NCBI RefSeq assembly: GCF_018918185.1
Contig: NZ_JAHLPZ010000002.1
Location: 310,001-374,000, forward strand
From: Eubacterium sp. MSJ-21
GTDB taxonomy: Bacteria > Bacillota > Clostridia > Lachnospirales > Lachnospiraceae
Reading direction: 5' to 3'
DNA length: 64,000 nucleotides
The translations under genes were made by a program, and so were the position numbers. Position 1 is the stretch's first letter. The number at the start of each line of letters is the position of its first letter. Shown here piece by piece: positions 1 through 9,911 of the stretch. The notes below the pieces were generated by a model, which had not been told where the DNA came from, ran no database searches, and saw only the letters and a list, made by a program, of their open reading frames with translations.

Positions 1-11
1 ACTGTTAATTT

Positions 12-3000
12 TTAGAAACTTTTTCTCTTTTTAATCGTAATTACGATTCCTACACCTGCAAATACAAATGCACATACAAGTAATACAACCGGTGCTGCAT
101 CACCTGTCTGTGGAGATCCAGTTGCTCCCATATAAGTATACTTCACAGGATTTTTCGAAGTGTTCTGTCCTCCATTACCATTATCACCCGGTTTCACATC
201 CGTATTCGGTCGTTCTGTTGTTCCCGGCTGTTCCGTTGTTCCCGGTTGTTCTGTTGTTCCCGGCTGTTCGGTCGTCGGCTGTTCCGTCGTTCCCGGATGC
301 TCTGTTGTCGGTTTCTCCGTCGTTCCCGGATGTTCTGTTGTCGGAGTCTCTGTCGTCGGCTCTTCTGTTGTTGGTTCTCCAACCTTAGTCGCATAAAACC
401 ATGCCAGAATTACCATATCCTGTGTCACACTTGTGTACTCTTGATCCCAACCTTCGAATGTATATGTATAGTCCTCTGTTGCTGTTTTCGTCGGTGTGCC
501 TTCTGGCGGTGTTGCAGATGCTCCTTCTTCCACTGTCTCTGTTTTCAAAACATTGCCATCTCCGTCTTTCCATACAACCGTATAGGTTTTTGGCTGTGTA
601 ACACGATACAATGCATATGTTGAAAATCTGTCTGTATTTATAATTACATAATCATGTGTCAACGTTGCATCATTCGCATCCGACCAGTTTTTAAATGTAT
701 AATTTGTTCCATCTACATGCAGCGACGCAACCTTGATATTCTGTCCTGCCAGATCCTCCAATGGAAATGATATCGTAACTGGCTCATACAGTCTCGTCAG
801 ATTCTGTGTATATTCCAAATTACCGTATTTATTATAAACATTTTTCTCAATATACAATTTGATATATCGAACAATCTCCGTCCAGCTGCCCAGTTCGCTT
901 GCAAAAACTCCCTGTTCTTCCGACGTCACATCATTAACCTTGATATAACTTGCATGAAGAGAAATATCTATACGTCCACCGTCTTTCACAATTTTCAGAT
1001 CATCATCAGATATATTTCCTTTATAATAGCTGTTATTATATATTTTATCCAAACCATCAACCGCTATCTCAACTTCTCCATCATCCAGTATCACGTTTGT
1101 AGACAAACCAGACAGGACAAAATTTATACCACCTGTTGTCGAATATGACTCCGGATATGTAATCGTTCCGCCTGATACCGTCACTGATGCTTCTCTGGTC
1201 AATGTGCCATTCGTTGCTACAATCCGATATGTTCCATCTGATACACCTGTGAACATATATCTTGCATTCTCATTAACTGTTACAATCTCTCCGCCAACAA
1301 CTGTTTCTCCGCTATACAGATTGATATAAATAGGCATATCTCTTACATCATCCGGCATAGAATCACTATATGCAGCCGTACCATAAATTGTTGTAGTGGA
1401 ATTTCCGGATAACGTCTTAAAACTTCCCTCAATCACACGTTCTTCTGAAGAATTCAAAGTGGCTGCATGTACACGGTAATTATATACCGTATCTGGCGTC
1501 AATCTGCTGAAATTGTAAATCATCTCAATTCCTCTGTCGGTATCGGTCTTATTAACAAGTACAGTATCGTAACTCGTCTCCGTTGTCTTCTTGTATTCAA
1601 TATAACACAAACTCTTTGACAGAGGATTGGTTCCCTGCATCACCTGCGCTTCGATGTGAGCAGTTGTATTTGTGATTGCAGTCACCGGTGTTACTTCCAG
1701 TCCAAGTGGCTCAAAGCTTACCTCTGCGGACTTATTACCTGCATTATCGTAAGCAACAATTGTATAAGTTGCACTACCATCCGCCTTAAAGCTTCCCTTT
1801 GTCACACCATCTGTATCCGTCACAGCAACTGCATTGCCATTCACAAGCACCTGATCAACATTTACTCCACTGATCAGATCGACGGTCTGAAAATTAATAG
1901 TTACTGTACCACTTGCATCTACCACAGAATCTGTAATCGTCACAGACGGTCCCTCAATATCAACCTTTACATCCTCGGAAGCGGTATCACTCTGACAACC
2001 CGCCTCGCTGACTGCCCATGTTTCAACTGTAACATCTCCCTGCCCGTCAAGAGCAAATGTATAACTCTCTCCGGTAAAGCTGTCAGATGATTCATGATTT
2101 CCGCTTGCGTCTGTGTATATTACCTTATAATATGTCTTAACAGGAACCTTATCAACCGTCTCTGTTGTAGATTTAATCGTTACACTTGGTTTATCCCCGA
2201 TCAACCATCCTGCGTTTCCAACAGTCCCGTTATCACCCTTTGTGATAGATACAGTCGGTTTCTCAGGTCTTTCTGAAGAAATATGGCTGTAAGATACTTT
2301 TTCTGTTGCCTCGTTTCCTGCAACATCCGTCACAACCAGAATATAGGTACCGCTTTCAGTTACATCATAGCTTTCTTTCCAGTTCTTTGCTCCTGCAGCA
2401 GACCATGTCTGGATAGGCTCTTCATCTAAATTGTCTTTATAAAGAGCAATACTATTGATACCACTTTCCAGATCCCCCTCTGCCGCTTCCATTGTAATCG
2501 TCACATCTGACTGGAACTGTGACTGGCTCTCGCCATCATCAGACAGTGTAACAACTGGTTTGATTCCATCAAAGAGGAATGGTCCCTGTTCTTCCACATT
2601 TACTGTATTTCCCGCATTATCTTTTACCACTGCAGAAACATAATACTGCCCAGGTGTGTAATCATTTGATACACCTCCGGTAATAATCTGATGGAATGTA
2701 TATTTTGCCATCTTTGCATCCTTAGTGACATTGACACCATATGCCGAGGTCGTATCTGTAACCGTTGTACTCGGTGTTCTTATAGTCCAGACTGCCTCGT
2801 CCAATCCACTGTCAACATCTGACGCTTCAATTGCTGCATCCAGTGTATTATACCACTTGTCTGTCAAAGCAGCATCTCCATTGCCCTGAACACTCATAAC
2901 TGCAGTTGGAGGATTTCCTTCCACCATCCATTCGTAATATTTATCCGCCAGCTTTGCATCTGTATTTGATGTATAACACACCAGTTTGGTATGTGCAGAT

Positions 3001-5876
3001 TCTTTTTCTTTTTCATCCACAGCCCATACAACCAGCTGTCCTGAATAAGCACTTGACACTGTCAGAACCGCCTCATACAATCCATTTCCCTTGGATGTCA
3101 TTTTTGTACGCATGGTAGTTGCCGGTACCTCACCTGCATTTTCTCCCGCAAAATAATAATTCAAATATGTACAAGGACTCTTCTCAGACTGATATGTAAC
3201 TTTCAGTGTCATGCCTGTCACATTGTCACGGGAATGATAATAAGATCCAAATCCAAGCTGATTAACAAATTCTGCCGGTTCCACTGTATGGCTTACATAA
3301 ACCGGAATCTTCGTATCTACGATGATTGTATCTTTCACCGTATAGATGGCAGAAACTGCATTCGTCGTCAAACTATACAACTGGAACCGGATATTCGTAT
3401 ATGTACCATCTGCCGTAATTCCTGCGGACTGGTTCTTAAACAGTGCTATTGCCTGTGCGCGCGTCATCGTGTCTGAGATGTCTGACTCACCTTCGCCAAG
3501 AATCCGAACCATATCATATCCATTTTCTGCTACGATCGTATAACTTGGATAATAACCACCAACAGCACTCTCCTTAACAGAAAAATGTCCGTCTGTGTTT
3601 TCTCTTGTCACCGAGAATTTCGGAGGTTCTGCAACAACTACCTGATAGTTTTCATCATTTGCAAAAGTTGGCCAGATATAATACGCATTTCCCGGACTGC
3701 TGTATAACTTACGATTTGTATTCCACGCATTCTCATTGTTCAACCCCAGATATTTTGTCATAAACGCAGCCGGATCTGCCGCATATACATTCTGTTCCTG
3801 ACCGTCATTTCCATCTGCAATATTTTCTGGATTTGAAATTGTCAATGTACATTTCGGGCTATCCTGTCCAAACAATACCAAATCCTTATCATATGTAACC
3901 TCCACATTCAATGTACGCTTCGTTACACTTGCAGCATTTGCCACATCAAGGTGACCGTCTTCTACATTCTGTAACACATAACAGTCTACATTATTACCCA
4001 CAAGCTGTGGTGATGTCAGCCGGATCGTCTTTCCCGTTCCAACATCTTTTCCTTCAACATCACCTGTCTTAAGCAGTTTCGCTGTCGAATCAAAAGTTAC
4101 TCCAATCTGATCTGCTGCAATACAGCCAGGCTCACTTCCATCCTCTGCCGTTACAGAAGCTGTAGTCTGTACCGGAATCGCATCTGAATTATCATACACC
4201 TTTGTCAAAGCACCACCAGTAGAAGAGTTCTTTACTTCACCTATTACAACCGGCAGTGGCTGAACCTGAAATACAAGCGTAAAAGCTGCCACAACAGACG
4301 AATCATTTGTATCCTTTACTGTAAACTGATATCTTTCTTCTCCTGCAGATACTTTGTTTGGAGTTCCTGATATCGTATATGAATTTTGTGCACTGTTTAC
4401 CATCAGATTGTATGATCCCAGTCCGGTTGTAACCGCACTCATACCATCTGTAAACCGAATCGTATCACTGACTGCACCATCCTTTTTATATTGCGCAGTG
4501 ATTGTATGCTGACCGATATCCAAGCCATAGGTTCCTGTGATTGAAGCTTCATTTCCTTCCATCTTTATTCCGTCTACATACAGATCAATCTCTTTGTACT
4601 TCCACTGCCCAACCAGAGTTACTCCCTGTACGTTTGGAGCAGACTGCAGACTTTCCAGTTTCTTTGCTAGCCCTGTACCTGCATCATCTGCCACAACCTG
4701 CATCTGCGAGCCGCCGGCATAAAGTTCACCTGTTCCACCCTCGATTGTCCATCCGGCAAAGTAGAATCCTGTATTCTGGATCATGCTCTCATCCATTGTT
4801 TTTAACTCAACACCGGAATTATAATTTGCCTGTATCGTTTCAGATGTATTTACCGAATCTTTTGGATTCAACTTTGCAGCCAGATCCTGATCATCGCCGT
4901 AATATTTATATGTAATATTTAAGTTCTCCATCGGAGCCCAGCGGACAGTCAATGTTACATCATTATCCTGATAACTGCCTGTTGAAATCGGAATTGATGT
5001 TCCAAATTCACGATCTGCAACCCCAGTACATACATAACCCCATTTATAGAAATTCTTATCACTTGCTCCGTTGATTATAAAAGATGATTCCGGATGTATT
5101 TCCCCATCCGCCAAGCTATCGAGCTGTACTATTTCAGACTGAACGGCAGCCGGATCATCACCATAATCTTCGTATATCACGCGATATGCAATACGTGTTA
5201 TCACAACATCAAACGAAAACGAAGTCTCTCCATTCCCCGGCGTTATTTCAGTAATTGCCGCCCCGGAATTAACCGCATCTGTATTCCATGGTCCCGTTGC
5301 TTTAAAAAATGTCTTGTCAAGACCAAACAAGTCAAGTATTTCATCTGTATTTGGAAGGGTAACCTTTCCATCTTCCCCAATCGGATATACGTTTGTTACA
5401 TCTTTAATCTCGCCCAAAGGAGCTGTAACCGCACGGAATGTTATATTTACAGTCTGCGTAGCACCATCCGTTCCATCCGTTCCATCTGTTCCATCTGCAT
5501 CGGCTGGTATCAAATTCCCATCCGCACTCAATGGCTGGATTGCATTCATATCATTCCCGGCATTCAGGGCATCCATTGCATTTACATCATCCCCCGCATT
5601 TTCAGCACTAACCGCGTCGGTCGCTGTACTTGTAATTCCATTTTCCGGATTATCGTCATTATTTACAGCGGATGACGTCAGGAACAACGACTGTGTGATC
5701 AGAAGAGCCACAACCATAATCGATGCGACCATCTTCTTGCCATTTCCGCGCCCCCAGCAGATGACATGTGAAATTGCAGTTACAACCGCAACCAAAGCAA
5801 GCATCGGATAAACTAATATCCGGTGTTTCTTTCCAATATCCAATAATTTACTTACCAGCTTGTCTTTAAAGTTCAT
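12..5876 (-). CDS. Very large sortase-anchored surface protein with Ig-like/FN3-like modules
   Basis: A 1954-residue predicted cell-wall-anchored protein. The N-terminus is unusual: a basic stretch is followed by a hydrophobic segment at about residues 20-40 and a second one at about 49-68, which may act as the export signal. The middle is made of many beta-rich modules of bacterial Ig-like and fibronectin-like type with recurring phrases such as VKDNAGNT, VTDVAGNE and AYDNAGNKS. Near residues 1780-1850 there is an InlB/Listeria-Bacteroides-type repeat (TVVWKDGDG, FEGWDQEY), followed by a TTE(H/Q)PG proline-threonine spacer. The C-terminus ends in SPQTGD, a hydrophobic helix and KKRKSF, a variant LPXTG sorting signal. 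The start is fixed by AGAGAGGTG seven bases before the ATG. Substrate or ligand is unknown; adhesion is an inference. Confidence 0.88.
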   Translation of the reverse strand: MNFKDKLVSKLLDIGKKHRILVYPMLALVAVVTAISHVICWGRGNGKKMVASIMVVALLITQSLFLTSSAVNNDDNPENGITSTATDAVSAENAGDDVNAMDALNAGNDMNAIQPLSADGNLIPADADGTDGTDGTDGATQTVNITFRAVTAPLGEIKDVTNVYPIGEDGKVTLPNTDEILDLFGLDKTFFKATGPWNTDAVNSGAAITEITPGNGETSFSFDVVITRIAYRVIYEDYGDDPAAVQSEIVQLDSLADGEIHPESSFIINGASDKNFYKWGYVCTGVADREFGTSIPISTGSYQDNDVTLTVRWAPMENLNITYKYYGDDQDLAAKLNPKDSVNTSETIQANYNSGVELKTMDESMIQNTGFYFAGWTIEGGTGELYAGGSQMQVVADDAGTGLAKKLESLQSAPNVQGVTLVGQWKYKEIDLYVDGIKMEGNEASITGTYGLDIGQHTITAQYKKDGAVSDTIRFTDGMSAVTTGLGSYNLMVNSAQNSYTISGTPNKVSAGEERYQFTVKDTNDSSVVAAFTLVFQVQPLPVVIGEVKNSSTGGALTKVYDNSDAIPVQTTASVTAEDGSEPGCIAADQIGVTFDSTAKLLKTGDVEGKDVGTGKTIRLTSPQLVGNNVDCYVLQNVEDGHLDVANAASVTKRTLNVEVTYDKDLVLFGQDSPKCTLTISNPENIADGNDGQEQNVYAADPAAFMTKYLGLNNENAWNTNRKLYSSPGNAYYIWPTFANDENYQVVVAEPPKFSVTRENTDGHFSVKESAVGGYYPSYTIVAENGYDMVRILGEGESDISDTMTRAQAIALFKNQSAGITADGTYTNIRFQLYSLTTNAVSAIYTVKDTIIVDTKIPVYVSHTVEPAEFVNQLGFGSYYHSRDNVTGMTLKVTYQSEKSPCTYLNYYFAGENAGEVPATTMRTKMTSKGNGLYEAVLTVSSAYSGQLVVWAVDEKEKESAHTKLVCYTSNTDAKLADKYYEWMVEGNPPTAVMSVQGNGDAALTDKWYNTLDAAIEASDVDSGLDEAVWTIRTPSTTVTDTTSAYGVNVTKDAKMAKYTFHQIITGGVSNDYTPGQYYVSAVVKDNAGNTVNVEEQGPFLFDGIKPVVTLSDDGESQSQFQSDVTITMEAAEGDLESGINSIALYKDNLDEEPIQTWSAAGAKNWKESYDVTESGTYILVVTDVAGNEATEKVSYSHISSERPEKPTVSITKGDNGTVGNAGWLIGDKPSVTIKSTTETVDKVPVKTYYKVIYTDASGNHESSDSFTGESYTFALDGQGDVTVETWAVSEAGCQSDTASEDVKVDIEGPSVTITDSVVDASGTVTINFQTVDLISGVNVDQVLVNGNAVAVTDTDGVTKGSFKADGSATYTIVAYDNAGNKSAEVSFEPLGLEVTPVTAITNTTAHIEAQVMQGTNPLSKSLCYIEYKKTTETSYDTVLVNKTDTDRGIEMIYNFSRLTPDTVYNYRVHAATLNSSEERVIEGSFKTLSGNSTTTIYGTAAYSDSMPDDVRDMPIYINLYSGETVVGGEIVTVNENARYMFTGVSDGTYRIVATNGTLTREASVTVSGGTITYPESYSTTGGINFVLSGLSTNVILDDGEVEIAVDGLDKIYNNSYYKGNISDDDLKIVKDGGRIDISLHASYIKVNDVTSEEQGVFASELGSWTEIVRYIKLYIEKNVYNKYGNLEYTQNLTRLYEPVTISFPLEDLAGQNIKVASLHVDGTNYTFKNWSDANDATLTHDYVIINTDRFSTYALYRVTQPKTYTVVWKDGDGNVLKTETVEEGASATPPEGTPTKTATEDYTYTFEGWDQEYTSVTQDMVILAWFYATKVGEPTTEEPTTETPTTEHPGTTEKPTTEHPGTTEQPTTEQPGTTEQPGTTEQPGTTERPNTDVKPGDNGNGGQNTSKNPVKYTYMGATGSPQTGDAAPVVLLVCAFVFAGVGIVITIKKRKSF

Positions 5877-6085
5877 AGTTACACCTCTCTACCTTATAAA
5901 CTCTCTATATCCTCGATACATTTTCCATAGTAATTCAAGTCAAACTATACCTGTCCACAATTATACTTCATTGTATCATACTGCTATGTAAAATCAAATA
6001 CTTTTTATGAAATTTTCCACAAAATATTGGGGTTGTTTTAGAAATAATGACTTATTTTGTACTTTCGGATGCTGGCCAAAGCTCC

Positions 6086-6304
6086 TTACCGATACCACGA
6101 CTGTTTCCAGAGCGGCATATACGAACCATCGTAAAATGATGGCAGATTCTGATTGAGATATGCAAGTTCTTTCTCATACTCACTCCGGCTTATCCCTTTG
6201 TAATAAAACGGCTGTTCTTCCACAATCGAAGGGTTGCGAAATGAATCATATTCGACAAGGCTTTCATACTCGATCTTCCTAGATATATCCTGTTCTTCTC
6301 CCAT
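6086..6304 (-). CDS. Small acidic/aromatic protein of unknown function
   Basis: A 72-residue protein that I do not recognise. A perfect AAGGAGG lies seven bases before the ATG, which is why I accept it as a real gene. It is rich in Tyr, Glu and Ser, has no membrane segment and no Cys pair, and contains repeated short YES/YEK/YDS-type phrases. It ends in WKQSWYR. It stands alone between the surface protein and luxS with gaps on both sides, so context gives no function. Confidence 0.6.
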   Translation of the reverse strand: MGEEQDISRKIEYESLVEYDSFRNPSIVEEQPFYYKGISRSEYEKELAYLNQNLPSFYDGSYMPLWKQSWYR

Positions 6305-6467
6305 GCAAATCCTCCTTCCATCCTTACCTTATACCAAGATGATAAAAGGTTTGCATAGGATTTTCAAGATATTTTACAAAATGCAACAAATACGCGCATT
6401 TTGTGGATATTGTGGATAACTATTCCACAAGCATTTCTTATCATTCAGCAGATGATTACAGCTTCAT

Positions 6468-6947
6468 CTACTCCGGATAATAGAGTCTTTCCTCCGAAAT
6501 ATTCTCCAACACCTCTGTCAGATACTTCTTGCTTAAGTATTTCGCCATCGGCAGGTTCATGTCGAGATAATTTCCGCAGTCACGCGCACACGCACCCGGC
6601 ACTTCTCCCTCGAACTCGCTCATAAATGTGTAAAGTTCCTTCAGTAATGGCACGATATCCTTCGACTCATACTCACCTGCTAAGATCAGATAGAACCCCG
6701 TCCGGCATCCCATCGGCCCGAAATAGATGATCTTCTCTCCGTAGTCCTTATGATTCCGAAGAAATGTTGCTGCCAGATGCTCAATCGTATGCACCTCCGC
6801 CGTATTCATCACCGGCTCATAATTCGGTCTGGTCATACGCAGATCAAATGTTGTAATTACATTTCCTCCGACGTTATCCTTTCTTGACACATATACGCCT
6901 GGCAACAAATTCAAATGATTCACTGTAAAGCTTGCTATTTTTTCCAT
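6468..6947 (-). CDS. luxS: S-ribosylhomocysteine lyase LuxS
   Basis: LuxS cleaves S-ribosylhomocysteine to homocysteine and 4,5-dihydroxy-2,3-pentanedione, the AI-2 precursor, in the cytoplasm. The 159-residue length is usual. The metal-binding HTIEH motif (residues about 53-57), the catalytic cysteine in GPMGCRTGFY and the third metal ligand cysteine in ACARDCGN are all visible. An AGCAGG ribosome binding site precedes the ATG. It lies 84 bp downstream of mtnN on the same strand; the two enzymes act in sequence on S-adenosylhomocysteine, so co-transcription is likely. Confidence 0.97.
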   Translation of the reverse strand: MEKIASFTVNHLNLLPGVYVSRKDNVGGNVITTFDLRMTRPNYEPVMNTAEVHTIEHLAATFLRNHKDYGEKIIYFGPMGCRTGFYLILAGEYESKDIVPLLKELYTFMSEFEGEVPGACARDCGNYLDMNLPMAKYLSKKYLTEVLENISEERLYYPE

Positions 6948-7031
6948 GATTTTACCTGCTTTCTTATTGATTCTATATTCGACATGTGATTCTATTTATA
7001 CATGGAATCACATATGAGATTAACTCTTATT

Positions 7032-7733
7032 CTATGCATTCGCATATCCTGCAACGATTGCCTGCACGAGCTTCACGCTATGCGCAATCGCCTTCGCCTC
7101 AAAGGTTGGATAATCTTCCGTCGCACTGTCATCCGCCTTATCGGAGATAGCACGGATAATCAGAAATGGAATCTGATTCAGGTAAGCAGCCTGTGCGATC
7201 GCCGCACCTTCCATCTCAGTACAGTCGCCTGCAAATGTCTCCAGAATAAATTCTTTTTTCGCCTTATCGGATATAAACTGATCGCCACTGACCACGCGTC
7301 CCTTAAATACATGGATATCCGCGTTCACACGCTCGCAACATTCCTTCGCCAGCTCGCGCAGCTTCTCATCTGCAACAAATGTCGATGTCTCCATCCGCGG
7401 AATCACGCCTGGCTCATAGCCAAAGCCTGTCGCATCCATGTCATGCTGCAACGCATCGGTCGAAAGTACGATATCACCGATATCAATTTTCGCATTTAAG
7501 CTTCCTGCGATTCCTGTATTGATCACTGCATCGACATGATACAGGTCGCACAGAATCTGTGTGCAGATTCCCGCATTGACCTTTCCGATTCCGGAGCGGA
7601 CAACGACAACATCCTTACCGCTCATCGTCCCCTTATAGAATTCCATAGATGCCTTTGTTTCGACTGTGACATCCTGCATTGTTTCCTTTAATTTTGCAAC
7701 TTCTTCATCCATTGCTCCGATAATTCCAAGCAT
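7032..7733 (-). CDS. mtnN: 5'-methylthioadenosine/S-adenosylhomocysteine nucleosidase
   Basis: Removes adenine from S-adenosylhomocysteine and methylthioadenosine; its product feeds LuxS. The N-terminus reads MLGIIGAMDEEV with the conserved Glu of the active site, and the C-terminal part carries RAISDKADDSA with the catalytic Asp. EMEGAAIAQAA is the ribose-binding signature of the family. I chose the ATG at 7733 because AAGGAGG lies seven bases before it; the open frame extends 12 codons further upstream without a ribosome site. The length of about 233 residues is typical. The gene heads the mtnN-luxS pair. Confidence 0.96.
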   Translation of the reverse strand: MLGIIGAMDEEVAKLKETMQDVTVETKASMEFYKGTMSGKDVVVVRSGIGKVNAGICTQILCDLYHVDAVINTGIAGSLNAKIDIGDIVLSTDALQHDMDATGFGYEPGVIPRMETSTFVADEKLRELAKECCERVNADIHVFKGRVVSGDQFISDKAKKEFILETFAGDCTEMEGAAIAQAAYLNQIPFLIIRAISDKADDSATEDYPTFEAKAIAHSVKLVQAIVAGYANA

Positions 7734-7784
7734 TTTTTTCCTCCTTATTATACCAACCGCCAACTGCAAATAAACATTTTATAT

Positions 7785-7924
7785 CAAGTTGAATCACATA
7801 CACAATTCTTCGCAGACGCGCTCTCGCTCACTTCCGCACATAACGGACACTAAACTCGTTTCACTCGTTAAGTGCCGATGTGCTCCAATGGTCTGCTTAA
7901 GAATTGGTAATGTGCTCCAACTTG
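7785..7924. repeat. Long imperfect palindrome (hairpin element), copy A
   Basis: A 140-nt inverted repeat between mtnN and the YkgJ-like gene. The left arm begins AAGTTGaatCACAT and continues CAATTCTTcGCAGAC; the right arm is the near-exact reverse complement (GTCTGCTTAAGAATTG, then ATGTG and CAACTT). The inner part also pairs around ACTAAACTCG and CGTTAAGT. A related copy lies at 56430-56578, sharing the internal block TGGTCTGCTTAAGAATTG and GCTCTCGCTCA. No transposase is nearby and no open frame spans it, so it is either a non-autonomous mobile hairpin or a structured RNA. Confidence 0.8.
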
Positions 7925-7973
7925 TACTACCATTTTTGCATGCAGTTGTCGGTTTCTATCATTATCATTTACC

Positions 7974-8684
7974 TTAAAAATGCGCGAGAGATTCTCTTGC
8001 ATTTTTTATCTTGTTACATAATGTTTCATAGATCGTTACGATTCCTGCGTCGTCGTAGGCGGCTTCTGGCAGATCTGCAACATAGAATTCGTTCAGAATA
8101 TACATTGCCAGCTCCTGCAGCTTCTCGCCACGGCCACTCTGCTTATGTTCCACCATCTTCTGTCCGGCTATGCGGATCAACGCATGCCACGCCGTGACAA
8201 ATTCCCGGTTCTTCTCCGGGCATCGCAAGCAGGTCCACTTTTTCACCTTGATCTTCGCAAGGTTCTTCTTGGCACATTCGCCTGTCTGCAAGAAATAAGA
8301 GAACTCCCCCTTGTCATCATAAACTCTTCCAAGCGGGAATAACCGGCAGATTCCCGGTCGTACATCATGAATCCGGCACCGCCCATCTGCATCAAGATAA
8401 GCACAACGATCCTGTCCTTTCATGCTAAGATTCGGCAAGATCAAGCCATCCACGATATTCAGCTCCACATTTCCGGTTGCAAGGAGCTGTTCAAACGTCA
8501 GCTTCATCCCTTCTGAAAAATTTTTCAACAGCCAGATATCATACGGATCCAAGATGATAGAATTCCCCATGCCTGTGCAGCATTTATGGCAGCCACCGCA
8601 CCCAGCGGTATCCGCCTTCACCATATCATTTTCTCTATATGTCCGTCCATCGGATATCTCTTCCAGACTACATTCGCGTATCAT
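7974..8684 (-). CDS. YkgJ-family cysteine cluster (CxxCxxCC) protein
   Basis: A 236-residue cytoplasmic protein of the YkgJ/UPF0153 type, thought to bind a metal ion or an iron-sulfur cluster; its substrate is unknown. The cysteine signature CGGCHKCCTG lies at about residues 29-38. A second set of cysteines follows in CAYLDADGRCRIHDVRPGIC, the other half of the family signature. AAAGGAG precedes the ATG by six bases. The C-terminal third is not conserved in the families I know. It is a single gene, with the hairpin repeat just downstream. Confidence 0.85.
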   Translation of the reverse strand: MIRECSLEEISDGRTYRENDMVKADTAGCGGCHKCCTGMGNSIILDPYDIWLLKNFSEGMKLTFEQLLATGNVELNIVDGLILPNLSMKGQDRCAYLDADGRCRIHDVRPGICRLFPLGRVYDDKGEFSYFLQTGECAKKNLAKIKVKKWTCLRCPEKNREFVTAWHALIRIAGQKMVEHKQSGRGEKLQELAMYILNEFYVADLPEAAYDDAGIVTIYETLCNKIKNARESLAHF

Positions 8685-8857
8685 AGGTAACTCCTTTTTC
8701 TGTAACTTTTTCCACGTAACGATAATAGCATAAAATTTATTTCTTTACTACCCAATAAATTTCAACATTTATTCTCCAAACAAAAAAGTCATCGCATATC
8801 GCTTTCAACATGCGGTAACTTTTCTATCATAATCGTAAAACATGTTTTATGACAAAT

Positions 8858-9603
8858 TTATTTAAACTCAATTTTTGTATAATTTTTCTTTGCACTTCCT
8901 TTTTGTGGCATACTACTATAATAATCATGTTCACTATAACAATAATCCCATTTCACATACGAATGGCTATTTCCAAACACCGGCACATACGCAGTTACCT
9001 GCACATCTCTTAAATAACCGTTTCCCATGTCAACATCTACCAATAAATTAATAAGAAGCAATAATGAATGCATTCGCTAAAAAATCAGATATATTGAAAT
9101 AGCTACTTCCCAAATTCACAAAATCAAGCGATCCATACACCTCCATATACAAAAGCAGATATACAATAATTGCACTTATGCAAAGATAGTATGCATATTT
9201 CGCGCTTCTTATCTCATCCAACCAAGTATAAGCGAATGCAGATAACAACAAGCTTAAGATAATCACTTCCCATATCGAGCTTGATTTTTTCATACATAAA
9301 TAGATTTTATAAAAATCTATTATAAACAATGTAATTACCACCATTTCAAAGTTTGGAGCAATCTTAAAACAAATTGCAGATATAATTGCCAATATCGGAA
9401 CTAGAAAAGCAGAAAACAATAGCCATTCACTTTCCGCTGAAAGGGCACCTAACATAGCTTTTGAAAACACAAATTTGCTATCATATATGTATATTGTATA
9501 AAACTTCAACAATATTGACATCAGCGAAAAAATAATTGCTACATATGCATAATTGGGACTGACATTACTATCATTTAATTTCCGTTCATTTTCTTTTATT
9601 CAT
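8858..9603 (-). pseudogene. Frameshifted small integral membrane protein
   Basis: No single frame covers this gene. A strong start (AGGGGAATCA then ATG at 9603) reads only five codons before TGA; dropping one A from the A4 run at about 9592 joins it to an open frame with five or so hydrophobic helices (9599-9048). That frame stops at 9048, but a second frame (9073-8858) continues the last helix (LLLLINLLVDV) into a polar, Tyr-rich tail ending KIEFK. The parts would make one protein of about 248 residues with five or six membrane segments. The region is markedly AT-rich compared with its neighbours. I do not recognise the family. The alternative is two separate short genes. Confidence 0.55.
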
Positions 9604-9675
9604 TGATTCCCCTCTCCCTTGCCAATATTTTTAACAATTTGGATATACTCTATAAAAAAGAAAAGGTTGATTCTT

Positions 9676-9868
9676 TTGATAGATTATTCTCCGCTTTGGA
9701 CTACAACTGAGCAAAAAGAACATAAGTCAATATAAGCTTTTAAAATCCGGAATAGATAATCGAACTTTAGATAGTTTGAAAAAAGGGAAAAATATTACAA
9801 TTTTAACCCTAAATAAATTATGTAATATTTTAGAATGTACTCCAAATGATATCGTTACATTCAAATAA
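9676..9868 (+). pseudogene. Frameshifted XRE/YozG-type helix-turn-helix regulator
   Basis: A small DNA-binding protein broken by one extra base. Frame 1 from TTG at 9676 reads IDYSPLWTTTEQKEHKSI then stops; the next frame reads SQYKLLKSGIDNRTLDSL, KKGKNITILTLNKLC and NILECTPNDIVTFK before TAA at 9866-9868. Removing one A from the A5 run at about 9713-9717 fuses them into a 63-residue protein with the usual layout of short Cro/C1-type regulators. The length (193 nt, 3n+1) fits a single insertion. A weak AAAAGG lies before the TTG. Either decay or a homopolymer sequencing error could explain it. Confidence 0.6.
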
Positions 9869-9911
9869 ATAACCAATACATCAAATTATTTGTTGTTTAT
9901 TTTTTTCAGCT

